A stretch of DNA of 64,000 nt from Pollenia angustigena (GCA_930367215.1 OV884059.1:161880511-161944510); one strand, 5' to 3'. Counted from the first letter of the stretch, positions 35,531 through 47,562 are shown. Program-made: numbers and translations. The notes: generated by a model from the sequence alone, not told the origin.

Positions 35531-36009
35531 GTGCATCCTTTAACTTTATGAAACGTACTTAATTTTTTCTGCAATAACTTGTTATGCTTAGGAACTCAGC
35601 CTAAGTGCCAGTCATGGTCCATGCTGCTTATTATTCAGTATCGACAAAAAAAACTGTTACGAGCAGGAAAACTTATAACACATTGAACGTGATTTAAGGA
35701 GATGAACTTTTTATTTATGTATTAAGACAGGATCTAGTTTTTACCCTCATCAATAGAAAAACTCTCAATATTTAAAAGGGTAAAGAAAGAAAAAACGTTT
35801 TATTTAAGAAAAAATCAATTTTGGAAAAAAACTTTTATAAAATTTTGAATCTTCTGATTTCAAGCAAATGTTTCAGGCTTTTTAATTTCTAGTAATTTAA
35901 ACCACAACTTGTTTTTTTTTAAATGCTTAAGAATGCGATAAGAATAAAAAACGAAGCCTTTTGAAACAAAAGAAAATCAAAAATTACTTTTTGGAGTACT
36001 AAATTTTAA

Positions 36010-36450
36010 TTTAAAAGATTTTGTTATTCCTGCTTATTGAAATTTATTGTTGATGGGATAAGCTATTCCTTTGTGCATTTCACTGGTTGCTTAGGCCAGA
36101 TCGTCAGGAAACTTCATCCATAAAGATTTTTGAAAAAACTAAAGATATTAAAAAAACTGTTTAACGTATAAGAATTATAAGCAACAGTTCTACTTGTAAA
36201 AATATCAAAGTTTAAACAAAAACATCAACAATAAACAGTGAGTTTATTTTATCTCTTCTTACATTCCCCACTAAAATTAATTGAAATTCTTCCAACATTA
36301 ATTGTAGTTGTAAACAGGTTAAGAAAAAACAAAATGAAAACAAAAACAACTTGCAAAAGCAAGTTGCCAGTTTAAGTTTTTTAGGCCGTGCACTTGCCTG
36401 TTTATTATCAAAAATTACTTTTTGGGAATACTAAATTTTAAAAAATTTAA
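36010..36450. repeat. R25 repeat family, third copy
   Basis: GGCCAGATCGTCAGGAAACT, AATTATAAGCAACAGTTCTA, CAACAATAAACAGTGAG and GGTTAAGAAAAAACAAAATG in the same order as at 24960-25180. AATTACTTTTTGG..TACTAAATTTTAA flanks it at about 35985 and 36414, a direct repeat that could be its target duplication or a terminal direct repeat. Confidence 0.65.
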
Positions 36451-36708
36451 CTGACTTCTGAAATATATTAAAAAGGATTTAGTTTTAAATAATTAATAAC
36501 GATTAGTTGCCATTTAGTGCCAATAATTGATTAAATTGAATGCACTTTTTCATATCATTTTTCACAAATAATTTCTAAGAAATGAAATACAAATTTTTTA
36601 GCCTCCCGGAATTAAAAACAGTCTGGGAAATCCGAAACCCAAGTATCATATGGTCTTGAAATATGGTTTGATTATATTTCAGTTACTGAATTTTTTTAAG
36701 TGTAACAC

Positions 36709-36862
36709 TTTTTTTTTGTTTTAATTTCCTAAGCTTATCCCGCGAAGCTCTATGCTTGTCTGCAGGAAAGACACCAGAGTCTCTGGCGGGAATCGAGCGC
36801 GCAACCCCGGCGCTGATAGACTTGCTCGCTACCAGCAAGCCTACCGGAGCACTCATTTTGTT
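36709..36862 (-). mobile_element. tRNA-derived SINE, copy 1
   Basis: On the minus strand: head CTCCGGTAGGCTTGCTGGTA (A-box-like), AGCGCCGGGGTTGCGCGC, then GCTCGATTCCCGCC (B box, matching GGTTCGANNCC in most positions), a body with AGACTCTGGTGTCTTTCC, and an A-rich tail opposite the poly(T) at 36709-36722. Copy 2 is at 52067-52174. Transcribed by RNA polymerase III if active. The target duplication is not clear. Confidence 0.7.
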
Positions 36863-37139
36863 AATTTTATAGTTTTAAATGCAAACACTAAGATTAGAAA
36901 GTTTTACAATTCTTTTTCTTTGAATTTTGCTTTAGCCCCTTTCCCACTATTCTACAAGTCTCAGAACTTTTGCTCTAACAAAATATACTCAGTTGTCAAA
37001 CCAATTATTGTCAAAAAATCAAAAAAAAATATATTTTTCATTACATTTTGCGTCTACACTTTCTATCACACTTGCAATAAAAATCTTTGTAGAATAAACA
37101 TAAATCAGCATAAAAAGATTTATTATTTTTTTTAAGTAC

Positions 37140-38115
37140 ATTAAAATTTTGGCGTGACTAAGGCAGATATTAAAAAATAAATAAAAGTTAAAGGCTCACC
37201 ACGGAAAATGTAAAATTTCTTGAATCATTACAAATTTTTTTTGATGCTGTCAAAAAATCTTTCTACAGCTGTTTGGTTAGATTTTCAAGGGTGGAAAAGT
37301 TAATCCGACTGTAAATTTTTTTTCATCTGTATACTGTATTAAATTATTTATTACAAGAAATATGTTTGATTTATTTAAAATTTTAAAGAAAGCAATAGTA
37401 TACATTTGTAGACAACATTTCAATTTTCCATCCCTGAGTTTCAGTTTGTGGTTTTTCTGTACAGAAAAGTTTAAAAAAATGGTAGAACTTATGTGAGTCT
37501 TTGACATGTCGGAATACTCAGCATGATAGTGTAAAAGGGCCTTAAATAAGACAAATGAAGAGGGAGTCTTTTAAATCATTGATGTCAAGCCCATACCACA
37601 ATTGTGGAAATTAATTCGCACACATTCTTCACACGCAGGGCTGCACATAAGTTTGTGAGAAAATCATCAGTTTCCTGAGAAAAAATAAAAAAATCATCTT
37701 TATCGTTTCGAAAAATCGTCAAAAAAAATCGGACAACTTAAAATTTTGTTTATTTTTTTAAACAATTTTTATTCGATTTTTATAAAAAAAAACATTCCAA
37801 CAAAACCAAAATTACTTCATTCCCAGCTAGCATTTTCAAATGTTCCTCACACGTGAAAAACTGTCACACGAGTGAGATTCTTCCATGGAAAGACGCTTCT
37901 TCAATCGTTGTGGGAATCGTTTAAGACGTGGGTAAATATAAGCTAACTAGACCTTCATGTCAAGAATCGTATGAGACTCATGTAGATATTCTCTTACAAC
38001 TCGTGAACTTATGGTTTGACGAAAGATAAACAAAGTGTAACATTGTTGTTTTTGAAATCTGAAAATAATCTAAAATTTCTCTTGAGACTTGCATATTACA
38101 GCCGTACCTAACCAA
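37140..38115. other. Unassigned AT-rich DNA
   Basis: No gene or well-defined repeat seen; CACACGTGAAAAACTGTCACAC near 37850 contains a short inverted pair only. Confidence 0.55.
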
Positions 38116-38116
38116 G

Positions 38117-38590
38117 AACAATTTTTATCATTTTGCGAAGCACTAATTGTACATTTAAAAAAATAGGCGCACAAACTCAGCAAAAACTTTACTTACCTGG
38201 TAAGTTAGCAAATAATGTTGGCGAAAATAAACACTACTTATTTTTCGGCTGAATCACTACATATTTTTGTTCGAGGTGTCCAAAAAATTCAGTGCTTACA
38301 AAATAAACTTACCAGAAGCCAAAAAATCACTAGTCAATAGACTTAATAAGAATTTATTGAGTACGTTTCCAGTAAGGAAATGTTCAGTAGTGAAAACAAT
38401 AAAAGTAATAAGTAGTTGCTGAGGTCATTACTAGTAAGTACTTATTGAAGTTTTCAGAATAATGACAATTGTAATGACAACTTCTTAGCAGGTAATGTAT
38501 GAAATAACTACCACCTATTACTAAAAATAAAAGGTTTTTCCAGGGTGCAGTAAAGTAAGTGTAGGAACTCTTAACAAGTTTTATAAAACA
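38117..38590. repeat. Copy of the CCCAATAAAAAA-family repeat, interrupted at 38176-38546
   Basis: TTTTGCGAAGCACTAATTGT (from about 38131) and GCAGTAAAGTAAGTG..GAACTC (38547 on) match the uninterrupted copy at 47563-47985. The intervening 38176-38546 starts CTCAGCAAAAACTTTACTTA and ends GGTTTTTCCAGGG, resembling the CCCAGTAAAAACTT MITE termini, so it is probably a nested relative of that MITE. Confidence 0.55.
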
Positions 38591-38599
38591 AAAAATAAA

Positions 38600-39390
38600 A
38601 CTACAATTGCCACGGGTCTTATTAAACAAAAAAGCTATCACTACTGTTCGCGAAACAACGTTGACACTCTTGCTTTGGTTTGGGATATGGGTGCCTTCCG
38701 CTCTTGTTAAGGTACGCCTGTTAAGATTAAAAAACGAAATTGTCAGAAAATTTAATGTTTTATTCAGACTTTGGAGACTGAATAAAATCGTCACTTTTTA
38801 GAACTTTGCTAATTTCGGAACAAAAAATTGTCAAAATGACGATAAATTGTCAAATCTGGCAGCCATGTTCACACGCATTCTTACGCTTTTTCATTTACTT
38901 GGAGGTCACACGATCAAGTTTTGTCTTTCAATTTGCAATACACTCTCACTTTTTTACTTACCCACTCACACTTTTTAAATTGACCACGGGATGGCTTTCA
39001 ATTTCACCTTTCCATTTGCTTGTTCATTTTTTCTTTCAATTTAACAGCTGATAACATGTTTTTCTTTATAAATTGTTTTTTTGATGACATTTTGAAAGTA
39101 AATTGCTTACAAATTGAGTGTAGCCTACGTCACTGCTTTCAATTTATATCAATTTTGACAAACAGTATATGTAAAAGACTATCAAAAACAACTTGAACGT
39201 GTGGCTGCAAGGTTAAGATCTTGTCTCTTTATTGTAGTGTACCTTACAAGTGTCCACTGCCTACCCAATAACTAATCTTAAACACATACATACCACCCCA
39301 ATAATAGTAGGGTGAATTCCTTTAACTAATATTAAGTAACAACATTTACTCAATATGTTTAAACGTGAGTAAATACAATAGTGCAATGTT
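38600..39390. other. Unassigned DNA
   Basis: CTTTCAATTT occurs five times between 38917 and 39140; otherwise no recognised feature. Confidence 0.5.
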
Positions 39391-39398
39391 AAAGCAGG

Positions 39399-39476
39399 TC
39401 AATCAGAATGTGAGCGACATAAATTTGGAGTGTCAAATGTGAATGAGTACATTCCTCGCTCGTACATTCTGATTGG
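39399..39476. repeat. Short hairpin around CAATCAGAATGT
   Basis: TCAATCAGAATGTGAGCG and CGCTCGTACATTCTGATTGG form an imperfect inverted pair around a ~40-bp loop. Confidence 0.5.
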
Positions 39477-40340
39477 CCAGAGCAATATGAATATGGAAAT
39501 CTTGATAATTGCATGGCACTGACAAGGAGAAAAAGAGTTTAAGAAATAGTGCAATATGTTAGAATAAATAAGGAATAAAGCAGACTTTAGATTTTAAAAC
39601 GTAAAGTGGCACTTGTTGCCTTGTCGATTATTGTAAGCCTCTTAATTTGGCAGTTCGCAAGAACGCCTGATCATCAAGCTGGTACCCTACAGCTGCATAA
39701 AAGTAAATTGAGCTATGGGCAAACAATATAAAACACAAATATACACATACAGCCAACATTCATACACCACATTATTCACTTATACTAATATAAAGCAATA
39801 CAACCACAATTTACATTTTGGACATCACTGTTTTAAAACAAATTAAGCATTTCTAAAGCTCATTTGTGCACTTTATTGTTTGAACATTTTTAAAAAACAA
39901 TAACAACTTATCAAGTTACGGAAATGTTTTGCTCAAAATACTTTAAACTTGTATTATAGTGTGAAACTGCCTTAAATGTCATCGCTTTGGAATTTGCATA
40001 TTCACGAGTAACCCTTCAGTGGGACCTGCAAATGAGGCTCAGAAACTGTCGATTAAATCAAACTAAAACTTCTCTAAAGACATTAAGGATCATTATAATC
40101 CTACGCAAGAACTTGGAGTACTACCCAATACATTATCCAAGTAGTAAAGAATTCTGATAAAAAAATAATAGACTATTATTAAAATCAAGTAAATTTTTGT
40201 GGTTTTTCGGTAATAACTTTTACGAAAATAAAACGATAGCTTATATGTCCCATCCCTGCGGAAATTTGTGTCAATTGGTCCCACAGACTGGTCCTGGGAG
40301 TTGTGAAAATAGAACAGGTACAAAAAGAAAGAACTCATGA

Positions 40341-40721
40341 CCAGTGAAAGGGGAACCAATCATGTAACTGGTTTATGAAGAACAAAAGGGTAGAAAAAGT
40401 AATGAATAACAGTACAGTCTTCACCGGTGGTGTGATACATTTTTTTGGGACTTTCTAAAATTTGGCTCTTGAATTTAATTCTAGGACTTTTTTTTTAAAT
40501 AAAACTTCATCGTTTTGAAAAAATGCTACATTTTAGTAACTGTCACTAAACACGTTCATTGAGAATAGATTTGTGACTGGTCAAATGGTGTCAATTGACC
40601 CCCTCAAATGACAACCCCATGTAAAGGTCTTATTCATAGAAAGTGTTAAAACTAGAACCGGTATCTACCACCAAAGACCTATCACAGGACTACTTTAGTG
40701 TCAGTTCGCTTCCCTCTAGGG
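40341..40721. mobile_element. Inverted-repeat MITE, family CCNTAG..GTCACGTGAC, copy 2
   Basis: The middle (GTGACTGGTCAAATGGTGTC, AATTGACCCCCTC, AAGTGTTAAAACTAGAACCG, TTCCCTCTAGGGATA) matches the element at 4877-5147. The terminal pairing is weaker than in copy 1. Confidence 0.6.
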
Positions 40722-40744
40722 ATATAACAGCCTAAAATCACTTA

Positions 40745-40963
40745 GGCCCGTTTTCACAACTTACCAATAGCTAAAGGTAGGATTTTATCGGCCGTATAAA
40801 AAGTGTTCCACTTTTGTAACTTTACTTTAACCTACCAGGTAGGATGAACCTTAATTTACTTTATCGCTCACTTTAGGTTAAAGTAAAGTTTTAATAATGG
40901 AACACTTTTTATAAGGCTATTTAAAGTCTACTTTTAGCTATCGGTAAGTTGTGAAAACGGGCC
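40745..40963. mobile_element. Harbinger/Tourist-like MITE with TTA duplication
   Basis: GGCCCGTTTTCACAACTTAC (left) and GTAAGTTGTGAAAACGGGCC (right) are perfect 20-bp inverted repeats that continue imperfectly for about 20 bp more. TTA flanks both ends (40742-40744, 40964-40966), the PIF/Harbinger target size. 219 bp, non-coding. Confidence 0.88.
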
Positions 40964-40974
40964 TTAAAGGCAAA

Positions 40975-41390
40975 AAAATCTTGCATGTGCCCGTGCAGAA
41001 AACTGAATTGGCAAATTGGTTTTTTTGTTGTTTTCTTACGAAGACAATATAATGAAACAATTTGTTTTTTAATTTAGTTTTTTCTTGTTACCCACTTAAA
41101 ACTACAATTCGAGTCGGAAAGAACCCAACGAATTGTAGGGGGGATGTAAGAGAAGATAAACCTACTGTTTATTGTTGGTGTTTTGTTTAAGAGTTGATAT
41201 TGATACAAGTAAGACTTTGAGTATTTAAAATTCGTATTCGCTTAAGGGTTTTATTTGTATAATATTTTTAGCTTTTCTAAAATCTTTGGAAAAGGTTTCC
41301 TGATGATCTGGCCTAAGCATCCCGTGAAATGCGCATAGGACAATAAATTTCAGTGTAATAAGCAAATATGAAAAATTTTAAATGAACCTT
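40975..41390. repeat. R25 repeat family, fourth copy, reverse orientation
   Basis: AATTGTAGGGGGGATGTAAG, CTACTGTTTATTGTTGGTGT, TTCCTGATGATCTGGCCTAA and CAATAAATTTCAGTGTA repeat the order seen at 25305-25565, lacking the far terminal segment. Confidence 0.7.
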
Positions 41391-41394
41391 AACC

Positions 41395-41482
41395 TCCATT
41401 ATCCATCCATAATCTTATATATGCTGTGGTGAAGGCTATCATATGATCGGACTTGACCGACTATACCTTTTTACTTGTCTTA
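41395..41482 (-). repeat. DINE/SGM-like 5'-end fragment
   Basis: On the minus strand: CAAGTAAAAAGGTATAGTCG, GTCAAGTCCGATCATATGAT, AGCCTTCACCACAG. This is the typical 5' start of the family (AACAAGT..GGTATAGTCGG..CCGA..ATGATACCC). Confidence 0.6.
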
Positions 41483-42510
41483 TATTTAATTTATTTATGT
41501 TTTAAGTCATTAATACTAAAATGTAACACGTAAAATTCTTTTTTTTCTGGGACTTATAATTATTTGAAATTTATGATTTAATCTTGATTTATTAATTAAT
41601 TTTACGATTTACATTTACGTAACTGCCACAAAAATAGTTCAAAAGAAACATAAGATATACGTGGTTATTTCTGTTTTAACTCTTAAACTGTTATAAATAA
41701 GTCTCTTGTAAACTTTTTAAAATTTATTTCCCTAATACCAGTTTTATGTGTCAAATTATGCCAATTATTAAAATAACATACTGCGCGCATAACAATAAAA
41801 TATTTAGAATTTAAAATTTTCATTAATTTAAGGATTTTCTTATCAAGATACAAACAAGAGCAATAATTCAAAAATAAAACGTGACATTCAAATATAATTT
41901 TAAATGAAAATTAAGAACATCTTTGTTTTTCTTCTTTAAAATAAAACAGACAGCTACACAAAGTGTGAGTACGTACACATTGACACACATTGTGCAATTT
42001 AAGCACACACAAAATTGTATATACTTTTCTTAGGAATTCAAGTAATTTAAATAGGCTTTACATACAAATTGTTAACATTACAGTATTAAATAACAATCAT
42101 GCCTAAAAACACAAACGTGCTTTATGTATGTGTAAATGAACTATTTGGTTAAAGATTTGTATGTACGTCAAATTCACATAAAAGAATACATAACTGTGTG
42201 ATCGTAATGTGAGTAAATCACGAATTTACCACATGTAATTTGTCAAAATAATGCATAACCACAAAATACCTAGACAGATTCGTAAGAATCCACTCGAAGA
42301 ATAGAATTACAAATACAAACATTAATTTCTATAGCGGTGTCACACACACACACAGCTTCTTTTATTGGAATATCCCAACAAACCAAAAGGATTGAGAAAG
42401 AACTTGTAGAAAGCTTACTAACATAAGCCTTAAGCTTAGAAAAGTGTTGTGACTACTATTATAAAAGGCTTATTTTAACATTTTTAATAATGAAAATTTA
42501 TCTCTAGCGA
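41483..42510. other. Unassigned AT-rich DNA
   Basis: No gene; a short CACACACACA run near 42344. Confidence 0.55.
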
Positions 42511-42514
42511 TAAT

Positions 42515-43133
42515 ATTAATTGTCTATAATTAGTATTTTGGTTATTTTGTTGAACTATTTATGGTTTTTAATCCAAATTTTTAATATTTTTAATTAGGCT
42601 TAAGTTCATGAAATTTTAATTTTTATTAAATTATTTTTATGAAGAAAGGAATTTTTTTACAACATGAAAATTAATTAAAATTGTTCTTGATAATCTTTCA
42701 TTCTTGACGTGGCTCGGGCTCGAACCCTGGCCGGCAGGTTACCATGACATGTCTCGACCGCAACCACTCGATCTCCTCAGATGGATTTGCCGTCTTAAAG
42801 CAGGAAAGCAAATTTCGATCTACCAAATGTTAAAATACAATTTGATTTAAGGATTGATGTTTGACTAGTGACGTCAGCAGTCGTCGATGGCTGCGAGTGT
42901 AAGACGGCAAATCCATCTGAGGAGATCGAGTGGTTGCGGTCGAGACATGTCATGGTAACCTGCCGGCCAGGGTTCGAGCCCGAGCCACGTCAAGAATGAA
43001 AGATTATCAAGAACAATTTTAATTAATTTTCATGTTGTAAAAAAATTCCTTTCTTCATAAAAATAATTTAATAAAAATTAAAATTTCATGAACTTAAGCC
43101 TAATTAAAAATATTAATTAATTGTCTATAATTA
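42515..43133. mobile_element. Hairpin of two inverted tRNA-derived SINE copies, with 18-bp flanking repeat
   Basis: 42581-42797 and 42900-43116 are perfect 217-bp inverted repeats around a 102-bp loop. Each arm contains a tRNA-like segment: GATCGAGTGGTTGCGGTC (A-box-like), then CCAGGGTTCGAGCCCG, in which GGTTCGAGCC is an exact pol III B box. It resembles a class II (Leu/Ser) tRNA. ATTAATTGTCTATAATTA occurs at 42515-42532 and 43116-43133, an exact 18-bp direct repeat. No coding. Confidence 0.85.
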
Positions 43134-43220
43134 ACGTAAGCTAAAAAGTCTAATAATAGAAAAACCTTAGAGAAAAAAACTTTTCTAATCTATAGCACAG
43201 TGCAACCAAATTCGAGTCAT

Positions 43221-43375
43221 CGCGAATATTTTCTGCGCCAAATTTTACTAGGGGTCTTCTTTTTGAATTTCTGGGCCTGGAAATTTTTGAATTTCGAAAA
43301 CCCGTTTTACATACATTGCACGATTTTAAGGTCTTACAAGACACCTAGTGAAATTTAGTGCAGAAAATATTCGTG
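43221..43375. mobile_element. 155-bp MITE with CGCGAATATTTTCTGC termini
   Basis: CGCGAATATTTTCTGCGCCA and, inward from the right, CACGAATATTTTCTGCACTA, continuing AAATTT.ACTAGG.GTCTT; pairing extends about 38 bp with few mismatches. Confidence 0.75.
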
Positions 43376-43399
43376 GAACATTTTAACTCTCTAAAGTGC

Positions 43400-44555
43400 C
43401 GCTTTAGTATACTTTTGTGTGGAAGTTAAAAAAAAAGACAAAAATGAGCTCTTAAAATGAGTGTTAAAGGGTTAGTATAATCTAAAAAAAGAATCGGCAA
43501 AACCCTTTGGCAGATTTGCTCTGCCAATAGTCCAGTTTCATATCGCGTTTTTTTTTGTCGCACAATGTAACAAGATTACATTCTTAACGAACACTCTGTT
43601 TAAATTTATTAGGTATATTTACAAAAAGTTTTTTACTTATAAAATATTTAATTTCTTTTTTGAAATTATGAACTGTTTAAAACATTTTAAAATATTTCGC
43701 TCTTCGAACAAGACACAAAGGCTGAAAACTAACTAGTTATACAAAATTTAGGCACGCGTCAAATATAGCGTGACATCATTCCCAAAAAAACTAACAAAAC
43801 TATAGAGAGAATAAGTCATTTGCAATCATATTCTCTTATGATAAGCTTATTCTACAACTCATTTACATTTTGCTCTGTTTTGGTCTGTTGGGATGTATTC
43901 TCACATTTAGGCATCATGGTGCTCGTGTAATGTCGCACTAATGGGGGATTTTTTTGGAAAAAATATTATACGCTTTACCAACACATGTGGTGTGTTGGTG
44001 TTTGTGTTTAGTGATAACGCCTTTAATTTATTGTTGTACATACATACAAATTTTAGTAAATTAAGGGACTTTAATTTTAAGTACAACTCAATGAAATTTT
44101 TACTGCTATCCACATGGCGTGTGGCCTCTTTTTAAATCCATTTTTTGATATGTCGCATATAAAGTTTGTTTTTCTCGAGTGACATAACTTTGAGTTGGCA
44201 TCACGGCTTTATTAGAGCACCACTTAACCATGGTGGAATAAGCAGGTGGTATCGGTACGGCAACAAATACAACATTACAACAAAACCGGAAATTATATCA
44301 CCGTTTAATTATTTTTATTTAATTATGGTCAATATCTTATTTATTTAAATTTAAAATTATCAAAAAGTTGAATAAAGCACAATAATCACAGCACTAGACG
44401 TGGACTTTTTGTAAACATAAAAAAAAACTTTGACATAAACCTAGACAAACAATGCAACAGCAAAAAATCGTCATCTGGCGTAGTGCTGCCACCTGTTTAT
44501 TACATCATGCACTTAACAGCTGATAGTTACTTTTTCTTTAGTTCGCTTTGAAATT
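43400..44555. other. Unassigned AT-rich DNA
   Basis: No gene or repeat recognised; a divergent pair of short frames at 43907-44135 shows no domain. Confidence 0.5.
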
Positions 44556-44560
44556 TCATT

Positions 44561-44945
44561 ATGAATCGACTAACACCGGAGTAATGCGGGCAAATTGATG
44601 AAATTTTTAATCAAAATAATTCGGCGAATGGGCTGAAGCACAAATTGATTTTTAATTTCCATTCAAAATTTAATTTTCCGATAAATTTCCGGTTGAATGG
44701 GTACGTAAATAAGCAGAATTGCCGCTTTTGGAGTGAGGAGAATCCTCAAGCTTTTGTTGAAGCACCATTACATCTACAGAAAATTACTGTTTGGTGCGCT
44801 TTATTGGCTGGGGGAGTTAGTGGCCAATATGACTTCAAAAACGATGATGGTCAGAATGCGAAAAAATTTTGAGAATTGGTGTTCCAGATTGTGCCTTCTA
44901 CGTGCCAGCCGTGGCGCAAAATGGCAGAAATCATATTTAAACAAT
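44561..44945 (+). pseudogene. Second mariner (DUF4817-type) transposase pseudogene, heavily deleted
   Basis: Starts ATG at 44561 with MNRLTPE then a TAG, the same N-terminus as the relic at 17922-18603. After a deletion: FRLNGYVNKQNCRFWSEENP near 44690-44745 and LHLQKITVWCALLAGGVSGQ near 44770-44830, then KNDDGQNAKKF and a stop, and finally MAEIIFK near 44920 (the family C-terminus). The QDGA and DLTPLDYFLWG blocks are missing. Same family as the first relic, opposite orientation. Confidence 0.82.
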
Positions 44946-44999
44946 TAATTTATAAAATGTTCTTTCCAATAAAGCCTGTTTCATTGATATTAAAAATAT

Positions 45000-45680
45000 A
45001 TTGCCTTGTTTTGTTTTGATTTAAGAGAAATTGAGCTCTAATATTTTGCATCGTTCGTCACTTTTTGGGCTTTGAAGCAAATCTCAAAAGGAAAGCCCGG
45101 CGAATAGTAGTTACCTAATTTTCGACGCAACGACAAAGCCTTTTTTTAAATAGTGCAAATAATTTACCAAACCCTATACAAACGGCTTCCGGAAAAGAAC
45201 TGTGGTGCTGATAAATATGGTCATATTTGCGTTTCAAGCATCTCATTTAACTTAAAAATAAACATAAACTATTCCACCGAATTTGGAGGTGGTAGCTCCA
45301 TAATGTACCAGAGCTACAGTAAAACTAAAATAAAAGACAGGGATTAAATAACCAGAAATAACACCAATATTAACATAATTTCTTAAATTACCCTGATTTA
45401 ACTATCAAAATTAGTTTTGCTACTATCAAAAGGATGCTATCGTAAGCCAGATAGACTTTAAATTGTTAAAAATTAAATAAATAATAAAATTTTTATCAAA
45501 GAAAAATTTTATTCGAAAGATCCATCGCATTAACTTTTAAAAATCATTTAAGGCATATGAGCACCGCGTGTGTTCTTAATTAAAGGCACCCGATATCATA
45601 AACGAATACAGTATGCATGCACAATCAAGTGATTGTGCCAGCCAATGGAACGTGATGTACATACTTGTGGCCAGGGTTTA
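45000..45680. other. Unassigned DNA
   Basis: No gene or clear repeat seen. Confidence 0.5.
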
Positions 45681-45683
45681 AAG

Positions 45684-45838
45684 AACTGCAGTCGAAACCA
45701 AAAACTGTCGAACAAAAAGAAATTTGTGTAAAACTTTTCGCATTTTGAATTGGTTTGACATCGTCTGTTTACATTTAATGAACGACAAATGATGAAGTGG
45801 AAGAAAGGGCAGTTTTTCTACTTTGACTGCAGTTTTTT
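45684..45838. mobile_element. Small MITE with AACTGCAGTC termini
   Basis: AACTGCAGTCGAAACC then AAAAACTG at the left; CAGTTTTTCTACTTTGACTG then CAGTT at the right, imperfect inverted pairing over about 24 bp. About 150 bp. Confidence 0.6.
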
Positions 45839-46249
45839 TAATTCCGCTTGTGGTATGATTGTACACTTTGCTGTAGCAAAGTTAGATTGTTCTTTAATGG
45901 CAATTAATTCAGAACCGTTTTTTTCTAAGCTTATCCCAAAGTATGCTTTACTAGGAATAAAAATTGTGTTAATAATTTTCAGAAATAAGTTCGATTTTAA
46001 TTTAGTTTATATGAACTGTTTATGTGATCACTTAACTTGTAATTAATTTCATGTTTTTTTCAATAGTTTGTATTTTCTTTGTTTCTAACTGTACGCTTTG
46101 ACACGAATACTAGAGAGCGCGTTTGTTTTGAATGAAACAACATTGATAAAATACAAATTCATTGTAAAATGTGGCTGTAATAATGAAAAATTAAATAATA
46201 TTTATGTGTCCCATTTGTCGTCAAAGTATTAGGAGCGCTAGACACAAGT

Positions 46250-46415
46250 TGATACCTAAATTTGTCTTTTCTATTAAGACATTCCATATGAGGGCAATTC
46301 CAACAGACGGACAGAAAGTTGGACGTGGTTTAATTGACTTAGAATTACTCAAGCAATCAAAATGTATATGCTTTATGGGAATCCACTATCCACGACGGTT
46401 GCCATCTTTCGAATA
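46250..46415 (+). repeat. DINE/SGM-like fragment
   Basis: CAACAGACGGACAGAAAGTT, GGACGTGGTTTAATTGACTT, AGAATTACTCAAG and TATATGCTTTATGGG parallel 6725-6805 of the fuller copy. The 70-codon frame over it is not a gene. Confidence 0.6.
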
Positions 46416-46419
46416 ATTG

Positions 46420-47180
46420 TATGTTGTTATGTATTTTTTTCAAAATATTTCTTACCACTAAAGCCACAAAGAAAACCGGGTGTTTTAACGATCTTACCTG
46501 TAAAGAAATAAAAATATTGTTAGTTTAATAAATTGATTCAACACAGCAAAAATTAAAAATTGATTTTAATCAATAAGTTCGTTGAATCCATTTAATCCAA
46601 ATTTGTAAAATATGTATCTATTACCAAAAATTATTATATTGATTACTAACGGCCATTTTCTCAATGTATCGATAAACTGCCTTCATCAATTTGTTAAAAA
46701 AAAACAAACTGTCCGTTAACGATTCCGGTTTTCTCAATATACCGACAAAAACATTGTTTTCAGTTGGCAACACCTCTCAAAATAGTTGTAAAAGTTGAGA
46801 GTCAGCCAATTAAATTTATCTGTGCGCAAAAAAATAATACTTTGCAGATGAGTGCCGGTTAGCTCTGCGACAGAAAAGAAGCAAATGAGACGTTGAGAAA
46901 ACCAAATTGCTTCAACGTGCAGTTTTTCGTTGGAAAAAAGATAATCGCCTAATGATAAAACGGCCATTAATATTGTAATAATTTAAAACCCAAAGTATTT
47001 CAAATATTTTCCTTAAATTTTGTTGAACAAAAATTTAACTTAAGCCCAGGGCGAATTTCCACCAGGTAACCTTAGTAGCTTGCTACGTTAGCAACAGCTG
47101 ATAACTAACCATGTGTCAAAATCGTATACCGTTCTGTTCGTTCTAGGAAATCATTCATAAATTCTATGATTTTCACTTAA
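46420..47180. other. Unassigned AT-rich DNA
   Basis: TTCTCAATRTAYCGAYAAA occurs twice (about 46659 and 46731), a weak local duplication. Nothing else seen. Confidence 0.45.
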
Positions 47181-47425
47181 GACCCAACCATAATGTGCTT
47201 AAGTTGGCTTGAGCAAATGTGCGAATATTGAACTAAAGGAAACTTTTTGCTAAGTTTAATGAAAATGTCATTTGCTTAAGCAAGGTGCGAATCTAATCGC
47301 ACATTCCGTACGGAATTAAATGTTTTTTTATTTGATTTTTGTTATCTTAAGTACATTTGAGAGAGTTTTTGTTTATTTTTGACAGTAGGTTGGTTAATCA
47401 AGGCTATGCATATTATGATTGAGCC
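47181..47425. mobile_element. MITE with GRCCCAACCATAATGTGC termini, copy 2
   Basis: Same order as 23276-23546: GACCCAACCATAATGTGC, TTGCTTAAGCAA, CGCACATTCCGTACGGAAT, TTTGACAGTAGGTTGG, and the right end GCATATTATGATTGAGCC. Slightly shorter and diverged. Confidence 0.82.
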
Positions 47426-47562
47426 TTTAGAATTATGAAATTTAAAAAGGTTTTTAAATGATTACACTTCAAATCACACAATATAAAATTAAAAACAAAA
47501 TGAAATGTTTATTTGAATTGTTTACTACAGTTTTGTATTATTTTGACACAACGTTAAAGTAT

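Noticed and set aside
36752..37135. 127-codon frame starting inside the SINE
   Set aside because: Its N-terminal part is the antisense of a tRNA-like head; the rest is AT-rich single-copy DNA.
38384..38794. 136-codon minus-strand frame
   Set aside because: Runs across a likely MITE boundary near 38546 and shows no domain.
42700..42960. Genuine tRNA gene pair
   Set aside because: The B box is perfect but the acceptor stem and anticodon arm do not form a normal gene, and the context is a repetitive hairpin; called a SINE.
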